A stretch of DNA of 64,000 nt from Croceibacterium aestuarii (lineage in GTDB: Bacteria; Pseudomonadota; Alphaproteobacteria; Sphingomonadales; Sphingomonadaceae): NCBI RefSeq assembly GCF_030657335.1, contig NZ_CP131039.1:806001-870000 (forward strand). The letters run 5' to 3'. Position numbers and translations under genes: made by a program. The notes under the pieces are model-generated. The model had not been told where the DNA came from. It saw only the letters and a program-made list of their open reading frames with translations, and made no database searches. Every line of letters starts with the position of its first letter. Position 1 is the first letter of the stretch. Below, one piece after another: positions 41,701-51,144 of the stretch.

Positions 41701-43511
41701 CGCTCGAAAACCGCCTCGACCTCTTCGCGGCGCGGCAGCAGCAGTCGGAAGTCGTGAATCGTGTAGCGCTCGCCGTTGCCCAGCTCGGTGGGCACTTCCG
41801 ACAAGACGCGGAAGCCGAAATTCTCAAGCGCCGGGACGGCATCGCTCAGCGGCATCGAGGGGCCGAGTTGATAGATCTTGAGTCCGAGCTTGCACGGGTC
41901 GTCGCTCTCGATCCGGTAGAGCCGCGCATCGCGCCCGAGAGGGCGGTCGGCGTCGCCGGGCGTGAGGTGGTGAATTCGCGCGATGTCGCGCGCCGCTTCG
42001 GCTGGGCCGTAGGTTGTCCGGTACCCTTGCGGAAAACCCTCTGCGAAGCGCGCGACGAGCGCAGCGGCGCGCCCGGACTCGTAGCCTTCGAGCTCGGCCT
42101 CGACCGCTTCACTCCAGCCGCGCAGCATGTGCTGCAGCCGGTCGTCGATGGTTGTCTCATCGGGGCTGTGCTCATGCCCGCGGAAGTCGAGTACGTATCG
42201 CAGCATCGCGAGATTGCCGCCTTCGACCACGAGGCTCCAGTCGAGGGTGTCGGCCTCCGTCTCGTCCTCGAGCATGTGCTGAATCTGCATCCGCACCTGG
42301 GTTGAAAGCATGTCGCGCGGCAACCATACGAAGGCGAAGAGGTGGCGCGCGAGAGGCGCCATGACGAGCGCGGCGCGAGGCCGCGGGCGATCGCCGAGGG
42401 CCATCATCGCTGTCGCCACTCGGGCGATGTCGCGGTCGGCAAAGCCGATGACGAGGTCGTGCGGCAGAGTCGTCAGCGCGTGGAGCAGGGCCTTGCCGTC
42501 ATGGCTGGCCGGCGGAAAGTCGAACAGCTCCATCATCGCCGCGAGCTGGCGGCGCAGCACGGGCACTTCGTCGGGCGGCGTGAGCAGCGCGGTGCTGGTC
42601 CAGACCCCCGCGTGGATCGAAAGCGCGGTCACTTTGCCGGCATCGACAATGGGGACGATGAACAGGTCCAGCGGAACGCGCCGATGGACCTTGGAGAGAC
42701 GGTTGGCCTTGATGATGAGCGGAGCGCGCCCGGGGCGCGCGCCCGCCTGGCGGTCGAACCAGGCGAAGGCGCGCTCGTAAGTATCGTCGGCGAGAAGTTC
42801 GCGTGCGCTCTTGCGGCAGATGCCGAGCAGCTGCGAGCGGCTGCCGTCGCGGAAGCGGGTGACGTGGCCGAGCTGGGTCAGCATCCCGCCGCCGAGCCAG
42901 TGCAGCAGTTCGGCGCCTTCGGCATCGTCGATTCGCTCGGCATCGGCGGCCATCAGCCCGCGCATCTTCGCCCAGTCCTGGACTGCCGCGCGCACGTCGC
43001 CCAGCGCGGCGGCGATGGCGCGTTCGAGGGCGCGCCGGTCCTTGGCATCGACCCGCGCCGTCTCGAGGTAGATCATCGATTCGCGCGGCGCGGCATCTTC
43101 GGCATCGGGCAAAGCGAGGAGTTCGCCCTCGGCATTTCGCGCCGCGGCCACGATCGGGTGGACCAACAGATCGATGGCAAGGCCCTGGGCGGCGATCGCC
43201 ATGGCAACCGAGTCGACCAGAAACGGCATGTCGTCGTTGACCACGGCGACGCGCATGAAACGCCGCCCTTCGTGGGCGGTGCGGATCAGGATCGACGGTT
43301 CGCCTGGCTCGCGCTGGGCTGCGGCTTCGAAGAGGAACGCGGCGGCTTCGGCCATGTGACCGGGCGGGGGGTTCTGCTCGCCGGGCAGGAGCGAGCCCGC
43401 CATGCGCTCGCCCAGTTGCCTGACGAGCCCCGCCGGCGATTTCGCGCGGGCCGCGTCAGGTGACTTTTCCCGCTTTACACCGTCAGCCTTGCCCCTGCCC
43501 TTCGCCGCCAT
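38775..43511 (-). CDS. NAD-specific glutamate dehydrogenase, large type
   Basis: A 1,578-residue enzyme of the 180-kDa NAD-glutamate dehydrogenase family, converting glutamate to 2-oxoglutarate and ammonia. The N-terminal third holds ACT-like regulatory regions; the catalytic core is found around IIVPTGAKGGFYPKQ, FVVAADKGTATFSDVAN, and GGIGTYVRADGES with VVGCGDMSGDVFGNGML as the nucleotide-binding part. Length agrees with alphaproteobacterial members. It is monocistronic, with 146 bp upstream. Expected role is glutamate catabolism and nitrogen balance; glnE near the other end of the window serves the same network. Confidence 0.95.
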   Translation of the reverse strand: MAAKGRGKADGVKREKSPDAARAKSPAGLVRQLGERMAGSLLPGEQNPPPGHMAEAAAFLFEAAAQREPGEPSILIRTAHEGRRFMRVAVVNDDMPFLVDSVAMAIAAQGLAIDLLVHPIVAAARNAEGELLALPDAEDAAPRESMIYLETARVDAKDRRALERAIAAALGDVRAAVQDWAKMRGLMAADAERIDDAEGAELLHWLGGGMLTQLGHVTRFRDGSRSQLLGICRKSARELLADDTYERAFAWFDRQAGARPGRAPLIIKANRLSKVHRRVPLDLFIVPIVDAGKVTALSIHAGVWTSTALLTPPDEVPVLRRQLAAMMELFDFPPASHDGKALLHALTTLPHDLVIGFADRDIARVATAMMALGDRPRPRAALVMAPLARHLFAFVWLPRDMLSTQVRMQIQHMLEDETEADTLDWSLVVEGGNLAMLRYVLDFRGHEHSPDETTIDDRLQHMLRGWSEAVEAELEGYESGRAAALVARFAEGFPQGYRTTYGPAEAARDIARIHHLTPGDADRPLGRDARLYRIESDDPCKLGLKIYQLGPSMPLSDAVPALENFGFRVLSEVPTELGNGERYTIHDFRLLLPRREEVEAVFERESAIEAAIGAVLNGIAEDDVFNRLVIATGLDEREAGWMRALYRYLRQSAIAYTIYTVVDAMRGAPAVTRGLVELFRAHHDPGFKGDRAGTIAAADAAIRSGLAGVESINHDRLLRLVWRTIAAILRTNAFAPAAREALAFKFDSALVPGLPKPVPWREIWVYSRRVEGIHLRAGPVARGGLRWSDRRDDFRTEILGLMKAQRVKNAVIVPTGAKGGFYPKQLPDPADDRDAWFAEGRASYEVFIRTLLSVTDNIEGKKVVHPECVVVRDGDDPYFVVAADKGTATFSDVANAIAIQRGFWLGDAFASGGSKGYDHKAMGITARGAWISVQRHFLEMGVDVQADPIRVVGCGDMSGDVFGNGMLLSKTIELVAAFDHRHIFIDPDPDPAASWEERKRLFELPRSSWADYDEKLISKGGGVYARSAKTIVISKEAAAALGTATREFDPESLINAILKSPVDLLWFGGIGTYVRADGESDLQVGDPSNDGLRAAASEVRAKVIGEGANLGITQAGRIAFALKGGRINTDFIDNSAGVDCSDNEVNIKIALATAKAAGKLTEARRIALLAEMTEQVAALVLEDNRLQALALSIAERGGARAVASQTRLIETLEDIGELDRKTEGLADGETLARRSADGMGLTRPELAVLLSNAKLVLQDALEDCALTQDSAIEPLLLSDFPETMREPFRRQILNHRLRPELVATVVANRIVNRMGMIHPFELAEEEGAGLDRVGASFVSASALLGLDEVWAALDTAKMPETARLMLFDQTAHALRSHMADLLRARGTELAPAQTIAELKKGVAELGDHVDELLAEDTRDHATKIELDLIAAGAPERSAKLVARLFAMDGAIGLACLARDSGLPATQLAHSFVDLGARLGLDWAQSVAAVMNPSDPWERLLVAGLARDFQQMRFDFLRALARRKSAKDDISTLIAAWAERNAREIGQFRSMIARAQSAAPVAPAMLAQIASQARNVLQR

Positions 43512-43657
43512 TCTCGCCAGACTCCGTACTCGTTACAGCTGAAACGATATAACTGCGCGCGCCTCTGCACCTGCTCGTGGCGCAGGACAAGGGCAATTCG
43601 CGGCGCGGATCGTCTCTCTCGCCTTAACATACGCCCGCCCAGCGCGAGGGTTTCCGC

Positions 43658-44647
43658 TCAGGCGGCGATCGCGTCCATCGTCAGTTGCAGCGAGCGCCGC
43701 CTCGCAGCCGGGTCGAAGGTGGCGCCGGAGACGATGATCTCATCGGCCTGTGTGCGGCGCACGAACGCCTCGATACTCGCCGCAACGGTCTTCGGAGAGC
43801 CCACTGCTCGGGCGACCGAGAGTCGCTCCAGCATGCCTCGGGCGTTTTCGGGCAGAGTGTCGCGATAGCCCGGGATTGGCGGCGGAAGTTTGCCCGGTTC
43901 GCCCGAGCGGAGGCGTACGAACGATTGCTCCTGCGAGGTGGCGAGAATTCCCGCCTCCTCGTCGGTCTCGCCGCAGATCACGGTCATCGCCGCCATCACG
44001 TGCGGCTTGTCGAGCGCCGCCGATGGGCGAAACTGCTCCCGGTAGGCGGCGAGCGCGCCGTCGAGGTGGTCGGGCGCGAAATGGCTGGCGAAAGCATACG
44101 GAAGGCCGAGCCGCGCGGCCAGCTGGGCGCCGAACAGGCTCGATCCGAGCATCCACATCTCGACTTTCGCTCCGAAACCGGGGGTCGCCCGGATCGGCAG
44201 GTCGATGTCGCCGGTGAACAGGGCGCGCAATTCTACCACGTCCTGCGGGAAATATTCCGAGGCGCGGTGCAGGTCCTTGCGCAGCGCCTGGCCGAGTATC
44301 GGGCCGGCGCCTGGCGCACGGCCCAGCCCGAGGTCGATCCGGCCGGGAAACAGCGCGTCGAGCGCGCCGAATTGCTCGGCGATGACGAACGGATTGTGGT
44401 TGGGCAGCATGATGCCGCCCGCGCCGATGCGGATCGTTTCGGTGACATGTCCGATGTGCGAGAGGGCCACCGAAACCGCGCCGCCGGCAATGCCTTCGCT
44501 GCCATGATGCTCGGCAACCCAGAAGCGGCGATAGCCGGCCGCCTCGGCAGCTCGCGCCAGATCCCCGGCCTCGCGCAGCGCAGTAGCCACATCGCCGCCT
44601 TCGCGGACCGGGACGAGATCGAGAACGGAAAGCGGTACCATCGTCAT
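43658..44647 (-). CDS. LLM-class flavin-dependent oxidoreductase
   Basis: A 329-residue member of the luciferase-like monooxygenase group, subgroup without an attached reductase (MsnO8/YhbW type). Recognised from PLSVLDLVPVREGG at the N-terminus, RFWVAEHHGSEGIA, IRIGAGGIMLPNHNP and FPGRIDLGLGRAPG. Physiological substrate is unknown for this subgroup. The ATG at 44647 overlaps the stop of the TPR gene (ATGA), so they share a transcript; the next in-frame Met two codons on would also work. Confidence 0.9.
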   Translation of the reverse strand: MTMVPLSVLDLVPVREGGDVATALREAGDLARAAEAAGYRRFWVAEHHGSEGIAGGAVSVALSHIGHVTETIRIGAGGIMLPNHNPFVIAEQFGALDALFPGRIDLGLGRAPGAGPILGQALRKDLHRASEYFPQDVVELRALFTGDIDLPIRATPGFGAKVEMWMLGSSLFGAQLAARLGLPYAFASHFAPDHLDGALAAYREQFRPSAALDKPHVMAAMTVICGETDEEAGILATSQEQSFVRLRSGEPGKLPPPIPGYRDTLPENARGMLERLSVARAVGSPKTVAASIEAFVRRTQADEIIVSGATFDPAARRRSLQLTMDAIAA

Positions 44648-45411
44648 TCCTTTACGCGGGCCGGGCCCGCGAGCTGATCCAGATAATTCGCGGCGGTCGC
44701 CGCGGCGGGGCTGTCGGGCGCGAACGTGCGGACGTTTTGCCAATAGCCGCGCGCGGAGGTCTCCTCCCCGCTCAGCATGGCGATGACCCCGGCCTCCAGC
44801 AGGACCTGCGAATCTTGCGGGGCAAGCGCCAGCGCGGTGGCGATGAACGCCGCGGCGCCGCCTAGGTCTTCCTCCCGGCGGTCGAGCGTGGCCGAGAGCA
44901 GCCAGACCTCCGCCACTTGCGGCGCGTTCCTGCGGGCGCGCTCGAGCGCCTCGTCCGCAGCTTGCGGCTGGCCCAAGGCGACAAACGCCCGCGCCTGGTC
45001 GGCGGCGATCGTTCCGGCAAGTTGCTTCTCGCCCGCGCTCGAAGCATCGGTCTCGGCGGCGGCGAGCGCGGCAATCGCGGCCTCGTCGTCGCCGGCCTCG
45101 AGCGCAGCGTTTCCGGCCATCGCGCCGAGCCGCGCGCGCAGCTCCTCGTCCACCGCCGCATCGCGCCCCGCGCGAAAGGCCTGCGCTGCCGCGTCCCAAC
45201 GCAGCAGGCTGACGTAGGCTTGGCCGAGGCACTGCTGCGGCAGGGCCGTTCCGGGGCCGGTCGCTTCGCCCAGCCAGGCGCCGGCGGTAGCGATGGCCGT
45301 CGCCGGATCGCTGCGCGCCTGATCGAGACATTGCGAGAGCCGGCCGGCCTCGCCCGGCGCAAGGGCCGCCGAAGCCGGCGCGGCGAGGAGAGCGAGGGCG
45401 GACAGGATCAT
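44644..45411 (-). CDS. Exported tetratricopeptide-repeat protein
   Basis: A 255-residue protein with a signal peptide (MILSALALLAAPASAALA) and at least four TPR-like helical pairs rich in alanine, for example GAMAGNAALEAGDDEAAIAAL and ARAFVALGQPQAADEALERA. It is probably a periplasmic scaffold. It lies between an alpha/beta hydrolase gene upstream and the LLM flavoprotein gene, which it overlaps. A partner or process cannot be inferred. Confidence 0.8.
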   Translation of the reverse strand: MILSALALLAAPASAALAPGEAGRLSQCLDQARSDPATAIATAGAWLGEATGPGTALPQQCLGQAYVSLLRWDAAAQAFRAGRDAAVDEELRARLGAMAGNAALEAGDDEAAIAALAAAETDASSAGEKQLAGTIAADQARAFVALGQPQAADEALERARRNAPQVAEVWLLSATLDRREEDLGGAAAFIATALALAPQDSQVLLEAGVIAMLSGEETSARGYWQNVRTFAPDSPAAATAANYLDQLAGPARVKE

Positions 45412-45424
45412 CGGACGCTTCCGG

Positions 45425-46162
45425 TCATAGGGCGGCCACGGTACGGAGCAGGAGGGCGATGTCCTCCTCGCGCGAAAGCCGGTGATCGCCGTGCTTGACC
45501 AAGGTCACCTGCACATCGCTTGAACGCAGCGCGGCGGCGAGGCGGAGCGAAATCTCGGGCGGCACGTCGGCGTCGTCCTGTCCGTGCAGAAGGCGCACCG
45601 GGCCGTCGAACGGAATTGCCGCGCCGAGCTGGCGCTGCGCGTTGCCGTCGGCCCAGAAGCGGCCAAAGGTTGGCGTCGGCTCGGGGCCGTAGGGATTGTC
45701 CTCGAAGACAGTCTCACCGGCGCCGAGCGCCGCCTGCTGCGCAGGCGAATAGCCCCAGTCGGTGAAATCGGGCGCGGCGGCGATGCCGACCAGCGCTGCG
45801 ACCCTGCTGCCGAGCGCGCGCGCGGCAAGCAGCATGAGCCAGCCGCCCATCGACGAGCCGACGAGGATGACCGGCCCGGCAAGCCTCGTTTCCACCAGCG
45901 CGACCACTTCCTCGCACCACCGGCTGAGCGTGCCATCGGCAAAGTCGCCCGGGCTCTCGCCGCAGCCCGAGTAGTCGAGCAAGAGCCACGCGCGTCCCTC
46001 GTGCGCGGCCCAATCGGCCAGCGCGGTCGCCTTGGAACCGGTCATGTCGGACATATAGCCCGGCAGAAAGACCAGCGCGGGACCGCGGCCCGGGCCATGG
46101 CGAAAGGCAATTATGCGGCCGTCGGCCATGGCGTGGAATTGTGGTGCGCTCACAGCCGGCAC
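45425..46162 (-). CDS. Alpha/beta hydrolase
   Basis: A 245-residue serine hydrolase resembling ABHD10-type thioesterases. The nucleophile elbow GSSMGGW places Ser104 as catalytic; LLHGQDDADVPPE supplies the acid and KHGDHRLS the histidine. The oxyanion strand VFLPGYMSDMTGSKA is typical. The start is uncertain: GTG at 46162 is listed because an FHAMADG stretch seems part of the first strand, but ATG at 46129 would also give a complete fold. Substrate unknown. Confidence 0.85.
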   Translation of the reverse strand: MPAVSAPQFHAMADGRIIAFRHGPGRGPALVFLPGYMSDMTGSKATALADWAAHEGRAWLLLDYSGCGESPGDFADGTLSRWCEEVVALVETRLAGPVILVGSSMGGWLMLLAARALGSRVAALVGIAAAPDFTDWGYSPAQQAALGAGETVFEDNPYGPEPTPTFGRFWADGNAQRQLGAAIPFDGPVRLLHGQDDADVPPEISLRLAAALRSSDVQVTLVKHGDHRLSREEDIALLLRTVAAL

Positions 46163-46249
46163 ATGGGATCACCGGGCGGCAGGGGCAAGCGACAAACGCC
46201 GGGACGTCCGGCAGGAGCCAACGAAAGGCCGGCTCGCTTGAACGGGGAT

Positions 46250-47305
46250 TTACGGCTTGCGCTTGTTCCTCAAGGCATTGCGCGCGATTTCGGCCAGCTC
46301 CTGCGCCAGCAAGGTGTCGGCCGCCTGGCTGTTCCCGAGAAGCAGCCGGTGCGTTTCGGCCAATCGCCGCACGAGCCGATCAAGCGGCTTTCCGCGCCAC
46401 ACGGCGAGCTGGGCCTTGAGATCCTGGGCGTCGCCGAAGAATACGCGCCGCGCCGCGCGCTCTTCTTCGATGAACTGGTTGAGCTTGCCATGCGGGCCAA
46501 GGCGGGCGGCGAGTTGGGCGAGCTGGGCCGCGCGCCGCTCGAAGGCGAGCAGCAGGCCGACCGGGTTGAGTGAGACTTCCCGAAGACGGCGGAATTCCTC
46601 GGCAAGCGCCGGGCCTGTGCCCGACAGGACGGCGTTGACGAGCGGCATGAAGCCGTCCTCTTCGGTGCTCGCCCCGACCGCGTCGAGATTGGCTGCGGTA
46701 AGGGTTTGCGGATTCTGCGGCGAGGCATCGCGGAACAGTGCCAGCTTCTCGACCTCCGAGCGGGCGAGGCGCTGGTCGAGCCCCGCGCCGCGAGCGATGC
46801 GCTCGCTCAGGTCGTCGGCCATGTTGAGGCCGAGCCCCATGCCGATGCGTCGCACCTCGTGCGCGACCGAGCGGAGATCGGCCGGGTAGAACATCCCCAC
46901 GAAGCCGTCGCCGCGCTTGGCGAGAAGCTTGGCGGTGCGGGCCTTGTCGCTCGCCGAGGTCGCGACGACGATTACCGGGCAGGCGCCCTGGCCCTCGCCG
47001 GCGTCGTAAGTGTCGAGGAGGTTCTTTACCGCGTCGTGCGCCTCGTCGCCGCTAGCGCGAACCCAGATGTGGCGCGAGCCGCCGAACAGCGAATTCGAGC
47101 GCGCCTCGTCAGCCAGGCGCACCGGGTCGGAGCGCAAGTCGGCGCCGGACAACTCGACCCGTTCGCCGGGCTCTTCGAGCAGTGCGACCAGCGCCTCGGC
47201 CGCGGCATTGGCGCCGGATTCGTCGGGACCGCAGAAGAAGAACACGCGCGCATCGCGAGCCGCCCGCGGGGCGTGCTGGCGGAAATCGCGCTGCGTCGCC
47301 TTCAT
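46250..47305 (-). CDS. holA: DNA polymerase III subunit delta
   Basis: A 351-residue clamp-loader subunit that opens the beta clamp. The N-terminal domain begins with FFFCGPDESGANAAAEAL, a non-canonical nucleotide-loop remnant as in other HolA proteins; the middle contains ADDLSERIARGAGLDQRLARSEVEKLALF and the C-terminal domain LVRRLAETHRLLLGNSQAADTLLAQEL. The ATG overlaps the lptE stop by 4 bp. The order leuS-lptE-holA on one transcript is widely conserved. Confidence 0.93.
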   Translation of the reverse strand: MKATQRDFRQHAPRAARDARVFFFCGPDESGANAAAEALVALLEEPGERVELSGADLRSDPVRLADEARSNSLFGGSRHIWVRASGDEAHDAVKNLLDTYDAGEGQGACPVIVVATSASDKARTAKLLAKRGDGFVGMFYPADLRSVAHEVRRIGMGLGLNMADDLSERIARGAGLDQRLARSEVEKLALFRDASPQNPQTLTAANLDAVGASTEEDGFMPLVNAVLSGTGPALAEEFRRLREVSLNPVGLLLAFERRAAQLAQLAARLGPHGKLNQFIEEERAARRVFFGDAQDLKAQLAVWRGKPLDRLVRRLAETHRLLLGNSQAADTLLAQELAEIARNALRNKRKP

Positions 47306-47799
47306 GAGCTGTTTCGGACCGTCAGCGCCAGGCGCGCGACGATCCGGTCGGCAACTTCCTTCGACAGGTTCTCGAGCGCCGTTTCCTCGGCAGCGATCGT
47401 GGCATATTCGCTCGACACCACGTCGATGCCGGCATCGGAGCCCGCTGTCGCGTCGAGCACCACCTCGTCGCTGGCGATATCGACCAGTTGGTAGCGCGCG
47501 CGCAACGTGCGCCGCTCGCGCCCGACCGAATCGTCGGTCAGCAGACCAAGCCCCTCGAGCTTGTCGTCGAGCAGCACGTCGAGGCGGTAGCGCGCATTTT
47601 GCGTTTGGGCGCCCGTCTGCCCGAGCCGGTCCTTGAGCGCATTGCGCACCAGCCAACCGGCCTTGCCGTCGATCGGGGCGACCTCGACGCTGGAAAGCCC
47701 GCTCGCCACAGTGCCCGCGGCGCCGCCCGAATACATCGGCGAGAGTCCGCACCCGGCAAGTGCGAGCGAGCCCGCAAGGAGGAGCGCCAGCCCCCTCAC
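47302..47799 (-). CDS. lptE: LPS-assembly lipoprotein
   Basis: A 165-residue outer-membrane lipoprotein that plugs the LptD barrel during LPS insertion. The signal peptide ends with a clear lipobox LALAGC, followed by [12 protein letters not shown], typical of alphaproteobacterial LptE. It starts at GTG (47799), overlapping the leuS stop as GTGA, and its own stop overlaps the holA ATG. Sequence conservation in this family is low, so position supports the call as much as sequence. Confidence 0.9.
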   Translation of the reverse strand: MRGLALLLAGSLALAGCGLSPMYSGGAAGTVASGLSSVEVAPIDGKAGWLVRNALKDRLGQTGAQTQNARYRLDVLLDDKLEGLGLLTDDSVGRERRTLRARYQLVDIASDEVVLDATAGSDAGIDVVSSEYATIAAEETALENLSKEVADRIVARLALTVRNSS

Positions 47800-50312
47800 G
47801 CGACGATGTTCACCAGCCTGTCGGGGACAACGATCACCTTGCGCACCTCGGCTCCATCGAGCGAACGCTGGACCTTCTCGCTGGCCAGTGCAAGCGCCTC
47901 GAGTTCGGCTTTCGCCAGGCCTTTGGCGACGGTCAGGGTGTCGCGCAGCTTGCCCTTGACCTGGATCGCAATGGTCACCTCGTCGTCGACCAACAGCGCC
48001 GGGTCGGCGGCAGGCCACGGCGCGTCGGCGACGAGGCCGGCCTCGCCGATCGCGGCCCATCCTTCTTCGGCGAGATGCGGCATCATCGGCGCGGCGAGCA
48101 GGAGGAGCGTGCGAATCGCCTCGCTGCGGCTGGCGCTCGGCGCGCCCTTTTCGGCGGCGCTGGTCAGCTCGTAGATCCGCGCCACGGCCTTGTTGAAGGC
48201 GAGCGCCTCGATGTCTTCGCCAACCGCGGCAATGGCCTTGTGGACTTGGCGATCGAGGGCTCCATCGGTTCCCTGAGCGCTTGCATCGTACTGCCCGAAC
48301 AGCCGCCACAGCCGCTGGACGAAGCGCCAGCACCCCTCGATGCCCGCGGCCGACCACGGCAGGTCGCGCTCGGGCGGGCTGTCGGAAAGCATGAACCAGC
48401 GCACCGCGTCGGCGCCGTAGCGGGCGATGATCGAGTCCGGGTCGACGGTGTTCTTCTTGGACTTCGACATCTTGATCACGGGGCCGATGGCGACCGGCTT
48501 GCGATCCGCCAGCAGAACCGCGCTTTTGCCGCCGCGTTCGACTTCGTCCGGGCTGTAGAAGACCTCGCGATCACCTTCACGGCGCGAATAGGTCTCGTGG
48601 GTGACCATGCCCTGGGTGAAAAGCGAGGCGAACGGCTCCTTGACGTCGAGCTGGTGGATCCGGGCCAGCGCGCGGGTCCAGAAGCGGGCGTAGAGCAGGT
48701 GCAGGATCGCGTGCTCGATGCCGCCGATGTACTGATCGACCGGCAGCCACTTCGCGACAACCGCCGGGTCGAACGGTCGGTCCGCCGGCTGGCTGGCAAA
48801 GCGCAGGAAGTACCATGAGGAGTCGACGAACGTGTCGAGCGTGTCGGTTTCGCGCGTCGCCGCGCTGCCGCATTTCGGGCAATCGACATGCTTCCACGTC
48901 GGGTGGCGCGCAAGCGGGTTGCCGGGGATCGAAATGTCGACGTCCTCGGGCAGCACGACGGGGAGCTGGTCCCTCGGCACCGGCACCACCCCGCAGGCGT
49001 CGCAATGGATGAACGGGATGGGCGCTCCCCAGTAGCGCTGGCGGCTGACGCCCCAGTCGCGCAGGCGCCAAACGGTCTTGCCTTCGCCCCAGCCTTCGCT
49101 CACGGCCCGGTCGATCACCGCCTGCTTGGCGCTGGCGACATCCATGCCGTCGAGGAAACTCGAATTAACGAGCATACCGTCGCCGGCTTCGGCCTCGGTC
49201 AAGGGGGCATCGGCGGTCGCGGCATCGGGCGCCACCACCCGGACGATCGGCAGCCCGTACTTGATGGCGAAATCGAAATCGCGCTGGTCGTGCCCGGGCA
49301 CCGCCATGATTGCCCCGGTGCCATATTCCATCAGCACAAAGTTGGCGATGTAGACCGGCAGGTACTCACCGGTGAACGGGTGCTTCGCTCCGATCCCGGT
49401 GTCGAAGCCGAGCTTTTCGGCCGTCTCGAGCTCGGCCGCGGTGGTGCCGCCCTTCTTGCATTGCTCGATAAACTTGGCAGCGTCGCAATTGCCCATCGCG
49501 ACGGCTTGCGCGACCGGGTGGTCGGGCGCGACGGCAACGAAGCTTGCGCCGAAGATCGTGTCGGGTCGTGTGGTATAGACCTCGACGGTCTCGCCGTTCG
49601 ACAGGTCGAAAGTGAACTGCAGGCCGGTGCTCTTGCCGATCCAGTTCTCCTGCATGATGCGGACCTTCTCGGGCCACTTGTCGAGCTCTCCCAGCCCGTC
49701 GAGCAGTTCCTGCGCGAAGTCGGTGATCTTCAGAAACCACTGGCTCAGCTTGCGCTTCTCGACCGGGGCGCCGCTGCGCCAGCCCTTGCCGTCGATCACC
49801 TGCTCGTTGGCCAGCACGGTCTGATCGACCGGGTCCCAGTTGACCGCCGATTCCTTGCGATAGACGAGCCCCGCCTCGTAGAAGTCGATGAACATCGCCT
49901 GCTCGTGCCCGTAGTAGTCGGGATCGCAGGTTGCCAGTTCGCGGCTCCAGTCGAACGCCATGCCCAACCGCTTCAATTGCGCCTTCATGTTGGCGATGTT
50001 GCCGCGGGTCCACGCACCCGGATGCACGCCCTTCTCAATCGCGGCATTCTCGGCCGGCATGCCGAAAGCGTCCCAGCCCATCGGGTGCAGCACTTCGTGC
50101 CCGGTCATCCGCTTGTAGCGCGCCAGCACGTCGCCCATCGTGTAGTTGCGCACATGGCCGATGTGGATGCGCCCGCTGGGATAGGGGAACATCTCGAGCA
50201 CGTAGCTGCGCGGCCGGTCGCTCGCGTCGTCGGCGGCGAAGACGTCGCGCTCGTCCCAGACGCGTTGCCAGTGTCCGTCGGCCCGCGACGGATCGAATCT
50301 CTCTTCTCTCAT
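47796..50312 (-). CDS. leuS: Leucyl-tRNA synthetase
   Basis: An 838-residue class I synthetase charging tRNA-Leu. The HIGH-type motif is [14 protein letters not shown] near residue 45 and the KMSKS motif is [14 protein letters not shown]; the CP1 editing domain ([17 protein letters not shown]) and the zinc-type domain HCDACG..CPKCGS are also present. Length is standard. It heads the leuS-lptE-holA operon, and its start lies 20 bp beyond the DUF3576 lipoprotein stop, whose gene is cotranscribed upstream. Confidence 0.98.
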   Translation of the reverse strand: MREERFDPSRADGHWQRVWDERDVFAADDASDRPRSYVLEMFPYPSGRIHIGHVRNYTMGDVLARYKRMTGHEVLHPMGWDAFGMPAENAAIEKGVHPGAWTRGNIANMKAQLKRLGMAFDWSRELATCDPDYYGHEQAMFIDFYEAGLVYRKESAVNWDPVDQTVLANEQVIDGKGWRSGAPVEKRKLSQWFLKITDFAQELLDGLGELDKWPEKVRIMQENWIGKSTGLQFTFDLSNGETVEVYTTRPDTIFGASFVAVAPDHPVAQAVAMGNCDAAKFIEQCKKGGTTAAELETAEKLGFDTGIGAKHPFTGEYLPVYIANFVLMEYGTGAIMAVPGHDQRDFDFAIKYGLPIVRVVAPDAATADAPLTEAEAGDGMLVNSSFLDGMDVASAKQAVIDRAVSEGWGEGKTVWRLRDWGVSRQRYWGAPIPFIHCDACGVVPVPRDQLPVVLPEDVDISIPGNPLARHPTWKHVDCPKCGSAATRETDTLDTFVDSSWYFLRFASQPADRPFDPAVVAKWLPVDQYIGGIEHAILHLLYARFWTRALARIHQLDVKEPFASLFTQGMVTHETYSRREGDREVFYSPDEVERGGKSAVLLADRKPVAIGPVIKMSKSKKNTVDPDSIIARYGADAVRWFMLSDSPPERDLPWSAAGIEGCWRFVQRLWRLFGQYDASAQGTDGALDRQVHKAIAAVGEDIEALAFNKAVARIYELTSAAEKGAPSASRSEAIRTLLLLAAPMMPHLAEEGWAAIGEAGLVADAPWPAADPALLVDDEVTIAIQVKGKLRDTLTVAKGLAKAELEALALASEKVQRSLDGAEVRKVIVVPDRLVNIVA

Positions 50313-50331
50313 AGATGCCCCCTACGGGAAC

Positions 50332-50796
50332 TTAGCCGAGGTCGGAACGCCTGAGATCGCGCGCCTTGGTAAGGATGATGTCTTCCAGCTTCTGCACCGT
50401 TGCGGCCTGGACCGGGGCAGCCACCCACTGTCCGTTGCTGTTGACTTCGCGGCTGGCGGCGATGCGCAACGCATCGGCGCGCAGATCCTGGTCGAGGATC
50501 GAAACCGAAACCTTGACTCGCTCGCCCGGGTTCTGGGGGTTCGAATACCAGTCGGTGACGATCACGCCGCCGGCGCTGTCGGCCTGGGTCAAGGGCATGA
50601 AGCTCAGCGTTTCGAGGCTGGCGCGCCACAGGTACGAATTGACACCGATCGAGGTGACCGAGGCGGAGGCCACCTGTGCAGCCTGGTCGTCCTGCTTGTG
50701 TCCGCACGCAGCCAGCGCGAGGCCCAGCCCGGCGACCAGCACGAAGCGGGCGGGCTGCAAGCGGCGGGCGGCGGGGCGGAAATTCGGAAGTGCCAT
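50332..50796 (-). CDS. DUF3576 lipoprotein
   Basis: A 154-residue lipoprotein of family DUF3576, normally encoded just before leuS in alphaproteobacteria. The lipobox LALAAC follows a basic N-terminus (NFRPAARRLQPARFV). The family core VNSYLWRASLETLSFMPL..GGVIVTDWY is intact. Its function is not established; conserved linkage with lptE suggests an envelope role. A sigma70-like promoter stands about 50 bp upstream. Confidence 0.9.
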   Translation of the reverse strand: MALPNFRPAARRLQPARFVLVAGLGLALAACGHKQDDQAAQVASASVTSIGVNSYLWRASLETLSFMPLTQADSAGGVIVTDWYSNPQNPGERVKVSVSILDQDLRADALRIAASREVNSNGQWVAAPVQAATVQKLEDIILTKARDLRRSDLG

Positions 50797-51144
50797 GAAC
50801 GGTCCTGTCTGTCTTCGCGGGCGGCTCGCCCGTGAGCGCCTCTATAGCCTCACCTCGGTGCGCGGCAAGCCGCAGCATCCCTGCGATGTCGTAGCGCCAA
50901 TGCGCCCCGCAGCGCTGAACCGGCGCTTAACCCCGGACCCCCGTTCCGCAGTCCACCTGTGGGCCTCCTGCAACAGTCCCGGAAAACCGCGCGGAAACGA
51001 TTCAAAATGCATGGAATTCGTGGCGCTTGCGCCTAACGTCGCTATCAAGAGGGCGGTATCGCGATTCCCTCACCGGTCAGGAACCATTCAGGGCCAGGTG
51101 TGTGATAGGCGTACGGACCTTTGTCTGAGGAGGCTGAGCTGACG
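50797..51144. other. Divergent intergenic region, DUF3576 versus 51145 gene
   Basis: No gene is seen in these 348 bp. On the minus side there is a hairpin CGGGCG-GCT-CGCCCG at 50818-50832 in the likely 5' UTR of the lipoprotein gene and a promoter candidate (listed separately). The plus side has no recognisable -35/-10 pair; a GAGGAGG ribosome binding site stands at 51127-51133 before the ATG at 51145. Confidence 0.6.
50841..50868 (-). promoter_or_regulatory. Sigma70-like promoter of the DUF3576-leuS unit
   Basis: Read leftward, TTGCCG (50868-50863) and TATAGA (50846-50841) are separated by 16 bp. Transcription would begin near 50834, giving a leader of roughly 38 bases before the ATG at 50796, in which the CGGGCG hairpin lies. 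Confidence 0.4.

Noticed and set aside
40566..42305. Plus-strand frame inside the glutamate dehydrogenase gene
   Set aside because: The minus-strand enzyme is uninterrupted over 1,578 codons with conserved catalytic blocks.
38775..43511. Possible gene fusion, because of the unusual 1,578-residue length
   Set aside because: This is the normal size of the large NAD-glutamate dehydrogenase family in alphaproteobacteria.
51080..51110. GGAACC near 51082 as an EcfG-type promoter of the 51145 gene
   Set aside because: No CGTT or GTT occurs at 16-17 bp spacing downstream.
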